Origin: Paroedura picta
Taxonomy: Eukaryota > Chordata > Lepidosauria > Squamata > Gekkonidae
Length of the DNA: 64,000 bases
NCBI RefSeq assembly: GCF_049243985.1
Contig: NC_135371.1
Span: 885,501-949,500, forward strand
Reading direction: 5' to 3'
How positions within the stretch are numbered: position 1 is the stretch's first letter; each line of letters begins with the position of its first letter. The notes under the pieces are model-generated. The model was not told the DNA's origin. It ran no database searches and worked only from the letters and a program-made list of their open reading frames with translations. Shown here piece after piece: positions 31,200 to 41,800 of the stretch. Made by a program: the position numbers and the translations under genes.

Positions 31200-32200
31200 T
31201 GGAAGCGGCTTACCTGCTTTCGTTTTCGCCTCGGACGCTGCGCAGAAGCGCACCGGGGACGCCTCCAGCGAGGCGAGCCGTGCCTGGGCGGCTCTTCAGC
31301 GTCTCCCTTCGCGGCGGAGGTCCGGCAGCGCCCCCTGGCGCTCCCTGCTTCGCTTTCACTTTCGCTTTCTCCGAGGGCGCAGCGGCAAAGCTCCGCGGCG
31401 GCGTCTGCAGCTCCAGAGAGCGGCCCGCGGGCCTTTGGGGAGTCGCGGCGATTGGGGGGGGGGGGTCGGGGGCCGCCTGGGGGGGCCCACTTGGTGCCCG
31501 GGAGGGGCCCCGGGAGTTGCCGGGAAGGAGTTGCGTCTGGCCCCGCGGAAACCGGCCCTGGCGGCCCCAGGGAGTGCGGGGGCCACAGAGCTACAACCCC
31601 CTCCCTCGACGCAGCGTGGAGGAGAGCCCACTGGGAGGGGGCTTTCTTGGAGGGCGCCTTTTCCAACCCTTTGGAGCGCCTGAAGTAATCTCTTTCCAGG
31701 CTTCACGGAGCCCAAGAGGGGGTGCCAGTCGGCCACGCCCCCCCACACCCCCCCAAGAGACATCGCCGCCAGAGTGATGAGGCATCCCGAGGAAGGGGGG
31801 GCGGAGCAAGCACGCAGGCTCCGCCCACTCTGAGAAGCCCTGCTTGGAGGGGGAGCGATGGAGGCGGCTGGTTCTCTACCCTGTGGCTGATTCCGTTCAT
31901 CTAGGAGGGAGACTGCCATGGACCCCTGGGGGTCAAGGCCTTCTGCCGTCCCAACAGGGAGAAACCCGGACAACAGCGCCCCCTGTAGCGCCCCCTGGGG
32001 GCACTCAGCCTTTCCCCGTGGGCTCAGCACAGAGGGAGTGGGCAGACCGCCCTGCCTCCCCCTCCCGGCATGGGGGCCACTTGAAGCTGCTGGGGGATCC
32101 CCTCTTTGGCTTCAGCAGGGTCCCTGGCGGCAGCTTCTGATTCTCGGTCTGGGCTCTTCCCTCCCCATTCCTCCCTCGTCAAGGGGCTCTCGCCCTGGGG
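31200..32200. promoter_or_regulatory. CpG island with two ISRE-like arrays, no assigned gene
   Basis: GC/CpG-rich block between the convergent 3' ends of genes 2 and 3. On the minus strand, GAAAACGAAAG lies at 31217-31228 and GAAAGCGAAAGTGAAAGC at 31351-31372, matching interferon-stimulated-element syntax. A minus-strand donor CAG|GTAAGC lies at 31214/31213. No coding exon that it would serve was found on either strand. Open frames across it look compositional. Confidence 0.55.
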
Positions 32201-32653
32201 GGGGGGTGGCCGTCCTCTCTCTTTCCTCGCTCCATGACTCCCTTCTCTGCCTCCCACTCACCACCCCGTGTGTGTCCCCTTCACCCCTGTCCTCTCCCCC
32301 ATCAGTCCCGCTTGTCCCCCTCCCTCCATTCCCTTGCTGCCAGCCAGCCTCCCGGTCGCTGGCCCTTGGCTGGCTCCCTCAGCCTCTGCTGCCCCGGGGG
32401 CCCCGGCCTCCCCCGTGGCCCTGTCAGGCTGCGAGGAAGCCTCTGCCTTGGCAGGGAAGGGCTCCTGCCGTGTCGTGTCGTTCCACCGGGGCCTGCCACG
32501 GAGCCTTTCGTTGTCTGCTAGGCTCCTCCAGGGATCCTTGCTGGGATTTTTTAGATTATATCTGACATTTGTAACCCACCACAAGCCTTCAGGGAGTGGC
32601 AGGAAATAAATCACAAAATAAATGAAAAGATTAGATATATAAAAATACATGTA

Positions 32654-33020
32654 TTTATTTGCATTTAACTGAACAACCCTACAAGGCAAATTACAAACAC
32701 AGCCCCAGTGGCCAAGACCAAACCACCTTCTTCGGTAGTAGTCAGCTGTCCATTAGCATCCACGAAGGTGTAGCATACAGGGGCTCCAGGTGTACATCGT
32801 ATATTCCCAGACAGTGGTCATTGTAGCAAGGGAGAGAGTGACGCAGGGCTGGGTGGGAACTGAAGAGGCCTCTGCTGATGCTGGCCCCGGTTAGAGGCAG
32901 CCAGACTAAGGATCTGGCCACCTGCAGCTTCCTTGCAGCGTCTGGGTCGACGGACAACCCAGTCTGGTGTGTGGCCGGCTGCAGGGACTGCACAGAAAAG
33001 AATTTCACAGTGACCGCCAC
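32654..33020 (-). other. Possible unrecognised terminal exon
   Basis: On the minus strand ctgtgcag precedes an open stretch to about 32742, followed by AATAAA (32654-32659). In one frame it reads CYNDHCLGIYDVHLEP. In a second frame it reads CTPGAPVCYTFVDANGQL and then a hydrophobic C-terminus GLVLATGAVFVICLVGLF before a stop. Neither frame begins with ATG and I do not recognise the family. It could be a decayed gene end or a repeat. Confidence 0.2.
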
Positions 33021-33237
33021 GGAGGCCTCTTCAGCCCAGGTGCCAGCTGAGGCCCACCTGCCAGTGGGGCCAGGACCGATCCAGCATGGCTCTTGTTATG
33101 TACTTTGACTGTCAAGAACCAGGCAGTCAGAGACATGTTAGACACTTCCGCAGTCATCATACATTCAATCAAGTTTTTTGCATGTGGCCACAGGCCATTA
33201 CAACTCTCCATATAACTTTCACACCCACCTCTCTCTC

Positions 33238-33600
33238 TATATATATTATTTATTTATTTAGATTTATATACTACCTCTCATGATAAGCCATCTTTTGACA
33301 GTTGACAATAAAAACCGATAAAAATACAATACAAGAGCCCATGAAAAACCCCTTAAACAGTAATACTGAAATGGAAATAGAAAACAGAAAAAAACCTCTT
33401 AAGGAACCAATAACCATTCCAGCCGGGGGCCTGAACAGACGACCCTATTAATCCAGGGGGTGGAATCGGTACAAGTAAAGTAGGGCGGGATCCACAGAAT
33501 GATGACTCCGGGCATTGCCCTGCCCTGAACCAAACGCCTGGCGGAAGAGCTACGTCTTGCAGGCCCTGCGGAACTGAGACCTCCATCAAGGGGGTGGCAG
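33238..33600 (+). repeat. Interspersed repeat Z
   Basis: TATTTATTTATTTAGATT, TATATACTACCTCTCATG, AAAACCCCTTAAACAG and GAGCTACGTCTTGCAGGCCC. Confidence 0.55.
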
Positions 33601-33689
33601 GTTAGACTGTCAGCAATAAGGTTGTGGGTGTCCTGCATGGTTCAGGGCGTGAGCCTCCCTGTCATGCAAGGAGATCATAGTCTGTGGAA

Positions 33690-33775
33690 GACGGCTTGCA
33701 CTCGAAAGCTCACACCCTGAATAAATCTGTGTTGGTTTTAATGGTGCCTGACCGGACTCTGATTTTATTGTACGT
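33690..33775 (+). repeat. Interspersed repeat X
   Basis: ACTCGAAAGCTCACACCCTG, AATAAATCTGTGTTGG and GGTGCCTGACCGGACTC. Confidence 0.6.
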
Positions 33776-34306
33776 CATAATAATAAAAGTAAAATATCCA
33801 CTCCAACTTAAGCAAGAAAGCTAGATCATAAGAAATGCATCACTAGCTACGTGTGTTATTTAAAAGCGATTTCTGTTTATGAGTCACAATGTTGGAAAAC
33901 TTTGATGCCCCGTGCGAGACCAAATTACGCCTGTCCACCAGTAGATATCGCAACAGGAACTCCTCTGCAACATTCAAGACACTCTCAAGGGGATTAAAGC
34001 GCATAAGGAAAAGCATAATTAACGCTCTCCTCGGCGTGTGACACTAGAGGGGCCACTGGCTTGACCCAACCTGGCTCCTCTGATATTCTTATGGAACAGT
34101 GCTTGAGTTTAGGGCTCCTTTAAGTTTCATTCCTGGTATAGCTTTTGTGTGCACACAAACGTCTTTAGATATTTGACCAACAGGACAGCAAAGCAGCAAT
34201 AAAACTCTGTTGGCGTTAAAGGTGCCCCTGGACTCACCGTTTGTTCTGTCTGCTTCAGGCCAACACAGCCACTCACCTGGATCTACCTTATGTTCTTTGA
34301 AGTGAG

Positions 34307-34428
34307 CTATTCTACAAGAGACATGAAAACAGCAGGTGCCGTTGCAGAACTGACAGACACATAACCAACGTGATCAACTGGATCTGGTGGTGCTTTTTGA
34401 GCTGCTTGGTGGATCCTTCGCCAATACC
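34307..34428 (-). CDS. Gene 3 terminal coding exon, extended tail
   Basis: Acceptor gtcttgcag on the minus strand. It reads [16 protein letters not shown], clearly homologous to the gene 2 tail (GGCGAAGGATC.ACCAAGCAGC shared). Where gene 2 stops after PPDE it continues as [16 protein letters not shown] to a stop at 34307-34309, adding about 24 residues. Confidence 0.8.
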
Positions 34429-35823
34429 CTGCAAGACAGGACCAGAGAGAAACATCCTAAAAATGAGAGCAGTTTGGCCCTGGAGCTGATCCTTCTGCCT
34501 CTCACACTGCAGGTCTTCAAGAGGGGGCTGGACAGGTACTGTTCATGGATGCTCCATGCATTGTGCAGGTGGGTTGATCTAATTGGCCTTTTCCAGCTCT
34601 CTGGTTCCCAGAGGGGTCAGATCTGACCAAAGTGTGACTTTCTCAGACCAAGCCACAGGTGCCATAAAACACAATGTGAGAGTTAACTTTTTAAAGTACA
34701 CAGGTAAGCCCGATTATGGACTCCGGGGAATGGGAGAGGCCAGGAAGGCCTGGAGGATCATTGTCCGTGGGGTCGCAATGGGTCGGACACGACTTCGCAC
34801 CTAACAACAACAACAAGCCCAATTAATCATATTTAGTCAAAATACAAGCATGTTTAATAGTTTTAACACTCTTGCAGTATTTCCTTACAGTATCTCCTTG
34901 ATGCCCACCCTTCCAGCTCCACTGCCCACTGCACATTACCACTGGGACAGTACGGGGGACATAATGCACAGCATCTATACATAAAGGTTGTTTGTAGAGG
35001 CCTAGATGGGCTGGCTCCCACCTGTGGGCCGTATCTTAGACTCCCCTGGCCAGGCCAAGCCCCGAATCAGGGCTACATTCAAGCTGCCCAAAGGGCAATT
35101 GGGCGAGGAAGGGGACCCTCCCCCAACTCCACCACATTCACATGATCTCATGCTTATGCACAGAGTCCTTCTATTGTGGAGGGCTGTGACGGACGGGACT
35201 TGAAAAAAGGCCTCAGCGATGAAGCATCAGAGAACCAGGAGGTGAGGATTTAAACCAGGGGTAGTCAAACTGCGGCCCTCCAGATGTCCATGGACTACAA
35301 TTCCCATGAGCGTTCGCTGGCAGGGGGCTCCTGGGAATTGTAGTCCATGGACATCTGGAGGGCCGCAGTTTGACTACCCCTGGTTTAAACCATAGCAAGA
35401 GAGCTTGAGTGCCAAGCTGGCCAGGTGTTGTGATTGGTCAGCAGCAGCTTTTGTGATTTTCTCAGGTTGTGTAAGCTTTTGATAATACATGTGCTTCTTT
35501 ACACTGAGAGAGCCAGTTTGGTGTCGTGGTTAGGAGTGCGGACTTCTAATCTGGCATGCCGGGTTCGATTCTGCGCTCCCCCACATGCAACCAGCTGGGT
35601 TACCTTGGGCTCGCCACGGCACTGATAAAACTGTTCTGACAGAGCAGGAATATCAGGGCTCTCTCAGCCTCACCCACCCCACAGGGTGTCTGTTGTGGGG
35701 AGAGGAATGGGAAGGCGACTGTAAGCCACTTTGAGCCTCCTTCGGGTAGGGAAAAGCGGCATATAAGAACCAATTCTTCTTCTTCTTCTTCTTCTTCTTC
35801 TTCTTCTTCTTCTTCTTCTTCTT

Positions 35824-35855
<32 letters not shown>

Positions 35856-38800
35856 CTTCTTCTTTTAACAAACCTTTTATATATTTGAAGGTGGCTTTGG
35901 CTCTCTGACTACATTGAGCTCTCCTGACTTGGAAATGCTAGTCCAGGCAAGATGCTGGACTAGATGGACCACTGGGCTGATCCATCAGGGCTCTTCTGAT
36001 GCTCTTCTGAGAAGGTCTGCTCCAAGGACCATACATGAGATGACCAGATTGGAGGGTTCCCACCACCAGGTGTATTTGCACATTACTCACAGATGCCGAA
36101 GACGATCAAAACCACAGCTGCAGCCAGAACCCCAAATGGAGCCAGAGACATCTTGTTGATTGACGTTGTTGTCCAGGATGATGCTGAAATGGGGGAAAAA
36201 AACAAACAACATTATTTGTGATGAGCTCCAAAGAGGAGGCCAAAAGGTAGGTGCTCAAAAGGCAGGACAGCCACAGAATCAGGCAGATATAAATTGGAGA
36301 AGGGAGAGAGAAAGCAGAAAGAGTCCCCAGAGAGCAGGAAAGGCAGGCCCAGAAGACGGTGTCAATGCCTTCCTAATTCGTACTGACCATTCAATGGCTG
36401 TCCTGTAGAGGCCCGATCCTTTTTTTTCCCTTTTGCATGAAAGAATAGTGAAAAAAAGCATAAAAGACAAAACCCATCCAGTTACAAGAAGAGGTCAAAA
36501 CGATAGCGGTTAACTTGGCAACGGGAAATGCCACCAGCAGAGACGGGTCAGAAGAGGATGGGAACTTTGGAGCCGAATTAGAGGGAAAGTTCAAAATGAG
36601 AGGACAGAGTGCTGGGTTAGGGGAAGAGCCTCAGCTTGGCAGGCAGGAGGGCCCCAGTTCAGGCCCCAGCAGCATCTCCAGTTAAAGAATTTGGGAAAGA
36701 GCTCTGTCTGACGCTTTGGAGAGTCACCGCCAGTCTGAGCAGACACACGAACTGCAATGACCAGATGTTCTGATTCCGGACAAGGCAGAGAAGAAATTAT
36801 GTGTGAGAAGAAATTATTTGCAGTTTCTAGAAACTTTCCAGAAAGTTTCCAGAACGTTTCCAGAAATATTGAGTATAAAAATGTAGTTGGATTCTTGGAA
36901 GGTCCGTTAAAAGAGTACCTTAATATAGGGCATATTTTAATTATTTTTTTACATGTATTTATTCGATTTATAATTAGCCCTCTCTAGAAAATCGGGCTCA
37001 GGGTTGTGCTATACAGCACAATTATCAGTATAAATTTCCAGTAAAATCTATAAAACAAATGCACAATAACCATCATTTGATGCTTGGGTCAGCCTGGTGT
37101 GGTAGTTAAGGGTGGTGGCTTCTAATCTGGTGAGCTGGGTTTGATTCCCTGCTCCCCCACACGCAGCCAGCTGGGTGACGATGGGCTCGTCACAGTCCTG
37201 ATAGAGCTGTTCTCACAGAGCAGTTTTGTCTGAGCCCTCCCAGCCCCACCTCCCTCACAGGGTGTCTGTTGTGGGGAGAGGAAGGAAAGGCAACTGTAAG
37301 CCACTTTGAGACTCCTTCAAGCAGTAAGAATCAAGGTATAAAAACCAACTCTTCTTTTAATTTTTGCCACTATCTCTTTTGAATAATTGGAAATGAAAAC
37401 TTGCACAATAGGTAAAGGAAGGCAGCTTCAATTTCCTATTAATACATCAAGTTCTTTTAAGATTAGGTGTAATAGTGGGGTTCCTTTTCCTAAATAAAAA
37501 ACTCAGGGAAGCAAGGAGGGCAGCTTCTTTGGATGCTGAGTCCAGGAGAGCCGGCAGGACTTTTAACTAAGGCCCGGAGGAGGCAACGTTACCCTTGTGC
37601 TGACCCAGGCGGCGGGAGGAAGCTGCAAGGCAAAGGGAACTCCATAGAGATCTACCTCACAGGGGTGTCTGTGGTGGGGAAATGTTGTAAGCGACTCAGG
37701 GAGGGAAAAGTAGGGTGACAACCCCCCAACTCTTCTCTCTTCCTTCTTCTTCAGACCAAACTAAATTTACAACTCATAGATTTACATCAAAATAAGACAT
37801 TGGGAACATATTTGACAGGCTAGATCATGCTCAGAAATCAAAACAAGGAATCCGCTTAGGGCCCTTGATTCCTCCTCCCCTTTCGACTTCTCACCTGGCT
37901 CCACCCAGGCCTCATCCAGGGGCTCCGGCAGGCTGTCGTGTTCCACGTGGCACCGGTACCGACTCCTGTCCTCGGGGTGGACCTTGATGCTCAGCCAGGT
38001 GTGGTAGGTCCCGTCCGAGTTGGGGACGACCCCCCCGCGGAAGGTCTCCTGCTCCCAGACTTCCCCGTCCTTCCGCCACGTGGCATCGATCTCCTTGGGG
38101 TGGAAGCCGTGGGCCCGGCAGATGAGGGTTTCCAGGCCACCGAAGTCTGGCCTGCGCCTCACTGTCACTTTGGGGAGCTCTGGGAAAGAAGCAATCGCGG
38201 TCCATGTTAAAAATATTCCTGTTTACCTGGGGAGGACCGGTCAGGAAGGGATCCCTCTGGGGATCTAACCCCACTCCTGGTCTAATGGCTGTTTTGAGTT
38301 TCTTTTTACAAATTTCCCACTGTTTCCATGGCGTGTGTTTCTGAAGGGAGGGTGGGTGTTAACGATTTCAAAAGGTGATTAAATGTGTACATTTTAAACA
38401 GCTCACCATCTTGGTAGCCCTTGGAAAAGCGGAATGATGGGAGACAAATTTTGCAAATAAGTGAGAGTTGGTTCTTATACCCTGCTTACAATTGCCTTCC
38501 TCTTGGTGTTCTGATTAAGAGGCAGTTTGGTGCAGTGGTTAAGCCAGCTTGGTATAGTGGTCAAGAGCAGCAGCTTCTAATCCGGCAAAACGGGTTTGAT
38601 TCCTTGTTCCTCTTCCACATGCAGCCAGCTGGGTGGCCTTGGGCTAGTCACAGCACTGATAAAACTGTTCTGGCCGGGCAGTGATATCAGGGCTCTCTCA
38701 GCCTCACCTAACCCACATGTTGGCTGTTGTGGGGAGAGGAAAGGGAAGGCCACATTGAGACTCTTTCAGGTAGAGAAAAGCGGCATATAAGAACCAACTC

Positions 38801-41800
38801 TTCTTCTTCTTCTTCTGTCATATCAGGGCTCTCTCAGCCTCACCTACCCCACATGTTGGCTGTTGTGGGGAGAGGAAAGGGAAGGCCGCATTGAGACTCT
38901 TTCAGGTAGAGAAAAGCGGCATATAAGAACCAACTCTTCTTCTTCTTCTTCTGTCATATCAGGGCTCTCTCAGCCTCACCTACCCCACATGTTGGCTGTT
39001 GTGGGGAGAGGAAAGGGAAGGCCGCATTGAGACTCTTTCAGGTAGAGAAAAGCGGCATATAAGAACCAACTCTTCTTCTTCTTCTTCTTCTGTCATATCA
39101 GGGCTCTCTCAGCCTCACCCACCCCACAGGGTGTCTGTTGTGGGGAGAGGAAAGGGAAGGCGAATGGAAGCTTCTCTGAGGCTCCTGATAGAGAAAAGCA
39201 GCATATAAAAACCAACTCCTCTTCTTCTGCCCTCGCAGCCTGTGAAGTAGGGGGGGCTGAGAGAGCCCTGAGAGAACTGGAACTGTCCCAAGGACACCTA
39301 GCTGGCTGCATGAGGAGGGGGGTCGGGGAATCCAGCCCGTCTCTCCAGATAAATTATACACAGCAGAAAGCCATGTGGAGACCCAGTGGATTTTTCCTAA
39401 TAAAAGGACACTGAGGTGTTGTACTGCGAGAGAAACTTTGTGCATCTGTTTCTGGGCTGCCTCTCAGGCTGGCTCTCCCGACACAACAGAATGAGGGAAG
39501 CAACTGGACCACTTCAGACTCCAGGTTGGGAGATCCCACCGTTTCTTAATGCTTCATTTTATTTTAATAGAGAGAAATGTCCCTACAAGCAGAAAACCAG
39601 CGTGTCAGGGAGAAAGGCTGTATCTAGCCTCCTCTCCGCTCAGCTAGTTCTGTAATTTTAGAGAACATTTGACGAAGTGGAAACATGACCTTCCATTCCC
39701 CAATACCTGCAATTTAATATGGTACATAGATTAAGCCCCCCCCCTCCCAATTTCTGCGCAGTGGGCATTTCCCTCCTGAATCTTCATGCCGGGAGGGAGA
39801 GCCTGGAGCGCCGGCACCCGTTGGCCACCTTCACCTCTCCTCAGAAGGGACTCCTTCCCGTATTTCAGGAACTTCTCCAGCCACCAGATGCACGTGTCCT
39901 CCAAGAAGGCCTTGACGGCGCGGAGATCGTCCCGTTTCTCATCCCACGTCCTCTTGGTCAGCTGAGCCGGCACGACGGCCGCGGTCCAGGTGAGCGTGTT
40001 CTCGTCGAAGCAGAGGTAGTCCTCCCCGTCGTAGGCGTGTTGGTTCAATCCCCTTTTGTGCCCCTCCTTGCTTATTGCACAGGACACTGTGCGCTGCCAG
40101 ATGTGCAACCCTGAAAGAGAGCCACACAGTGAGGACACCTGAAGCCCCTCACCTGTTGGCAGAGTTTAAATAGGTAAAGCAGGAGCCAAGCACCAGGCTA
40201 CTTAAGAATATAATAAATTTATTCAGAAGAGAGACAACTTTGTAAGAGAGGAGAGAGAGAGAGAGTGTGTCCTAACTACCTTACTGCACTGGAGGGAATT
40301 AGACAGGAAGTGTGTTCAAAGGAGCAGGAAGTCTCCCATTGAGCCAATCAGGACAGGAGGAGAGTATTTGAAAAATGTCAGAAAGTTCCTAATCCTAACA
40401 TGCTAACTACATATACCTGCTGATGCTCCCTGTAGATAGTCTTCCTATGCTTTTGGATCAGGCACCCGATGGACCTTGTATATCCCAACACCCACCCACC
40501 CTACCAACCACGGCTCTCCCACTGTTAAGACTCTCCCCCCCCCATAGCCCTTTTTAAAGGCAGAAACTACACAGAAATTGAAGATCTTTGTGAAAAATCA
40601 GTTTGGGAGGAAGCTTCAAACAATATGTACAGACAATAATAGTTGGCGTTACCCTGCATTAAATTTTGCATGGAGCAGAATGGAATAAAGCAGCAGGATG
40701 CAATACACTGTAGCAATCAGTCCAGAACAACATGGTGTAGCAGGAATAAATCATGTTTCTTTAATGTGTTTGCAGAACAGACTACCAACAAACGCTATGG
40801 GTAAAACAGCATTCAAACTGTTTTGAATGTCAGTCACATCAGGGCATTTGGACCCCAAGTGGCAACACAGAAATGCCCCAAGTTTAACAACAGAATTGAA
40901 TTAAGCAGAATATATGGACCTGGGGGGAAAGGATGCAAGGGTTACAGAAACCTCGACCCAAAGGGGTGGGAAGTGGTGGAGAGAAGCCTTCTCCATTTTA
41001 AAGAAGGAGAGACATCTTGCGGGGATGTCCCTGACCCTAAAGAGGAACAGAACCCTTGAGAAATGGAGGATTCACAAACCCTTGTTGAGTGGGACAGCCC
41101 GCTCTTGTTAAAGCATATTATTTTTAAAACCTAGAAATAGGGGAAGCAGGATTACTCGAGAGCTTCTTCTCAGGAGATGCTCCTTGCTCATGACCTGCTT
41201 ATTCTTGGGCAAGATATTTGTATGGGCAAGTAATTGCTCTCCTTATATAGCAGCGATTTTTGTTTCTTAGTAAAGGATAAAACAGGAGCAAAGGTTCACT
41301 CGTAGTATTAAGTGTGTCCTGTTACCCCTGTCAAATCAGAGAAGTTGCTGAGCTGTATGTCGTACCTGGAATGAAAAGATCTGATAGAAGAAGAAGAAGA
41401 AGAAGAGTTGGTTCTTATATGCCGCTTTTCCCTACCCGAAGGAGGCTCAAAGCGGCTTACAGTCGCCTTCCCATTCCTCTCCCCACAACAGACACCCTGT
41501 GGGGTGGGTGAGGCTGAGAGAGCCCTGATATCACTGCTCAGTCAGAACAGTTTTATCAGTGCTGTGGCGAGCCCAAGGTCACCCAGCTGGCTGCATGTGG
41601 GGGAGCGCAGAATCGAACCCGGCATGCCAGATTAGAAGTCCGCACTCCTAACCACTACACCAAACTGGCTAACTACACCAAGCTAACTAGACACACACCT
41701 TTATCTGAATCAGACCTGGCCATGAGGTATGCATAACAACATGCTTTAAACCCTACCTCTGCTCTTGTTGTAGAGATGTGTCTGGCTCATCAGGTAGTAT

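Noticed and set aside
31173-32565. Several 170-220-codon frames on both strands
   Set aside because: All follow CpG-island composition, with no domain, start context or splice support.
38683-39230. Regular spacing that might suggest a CRISPR-like array
   Set aside because: The units are SINE 3' halves in a vertebrate genome, with no spacers.
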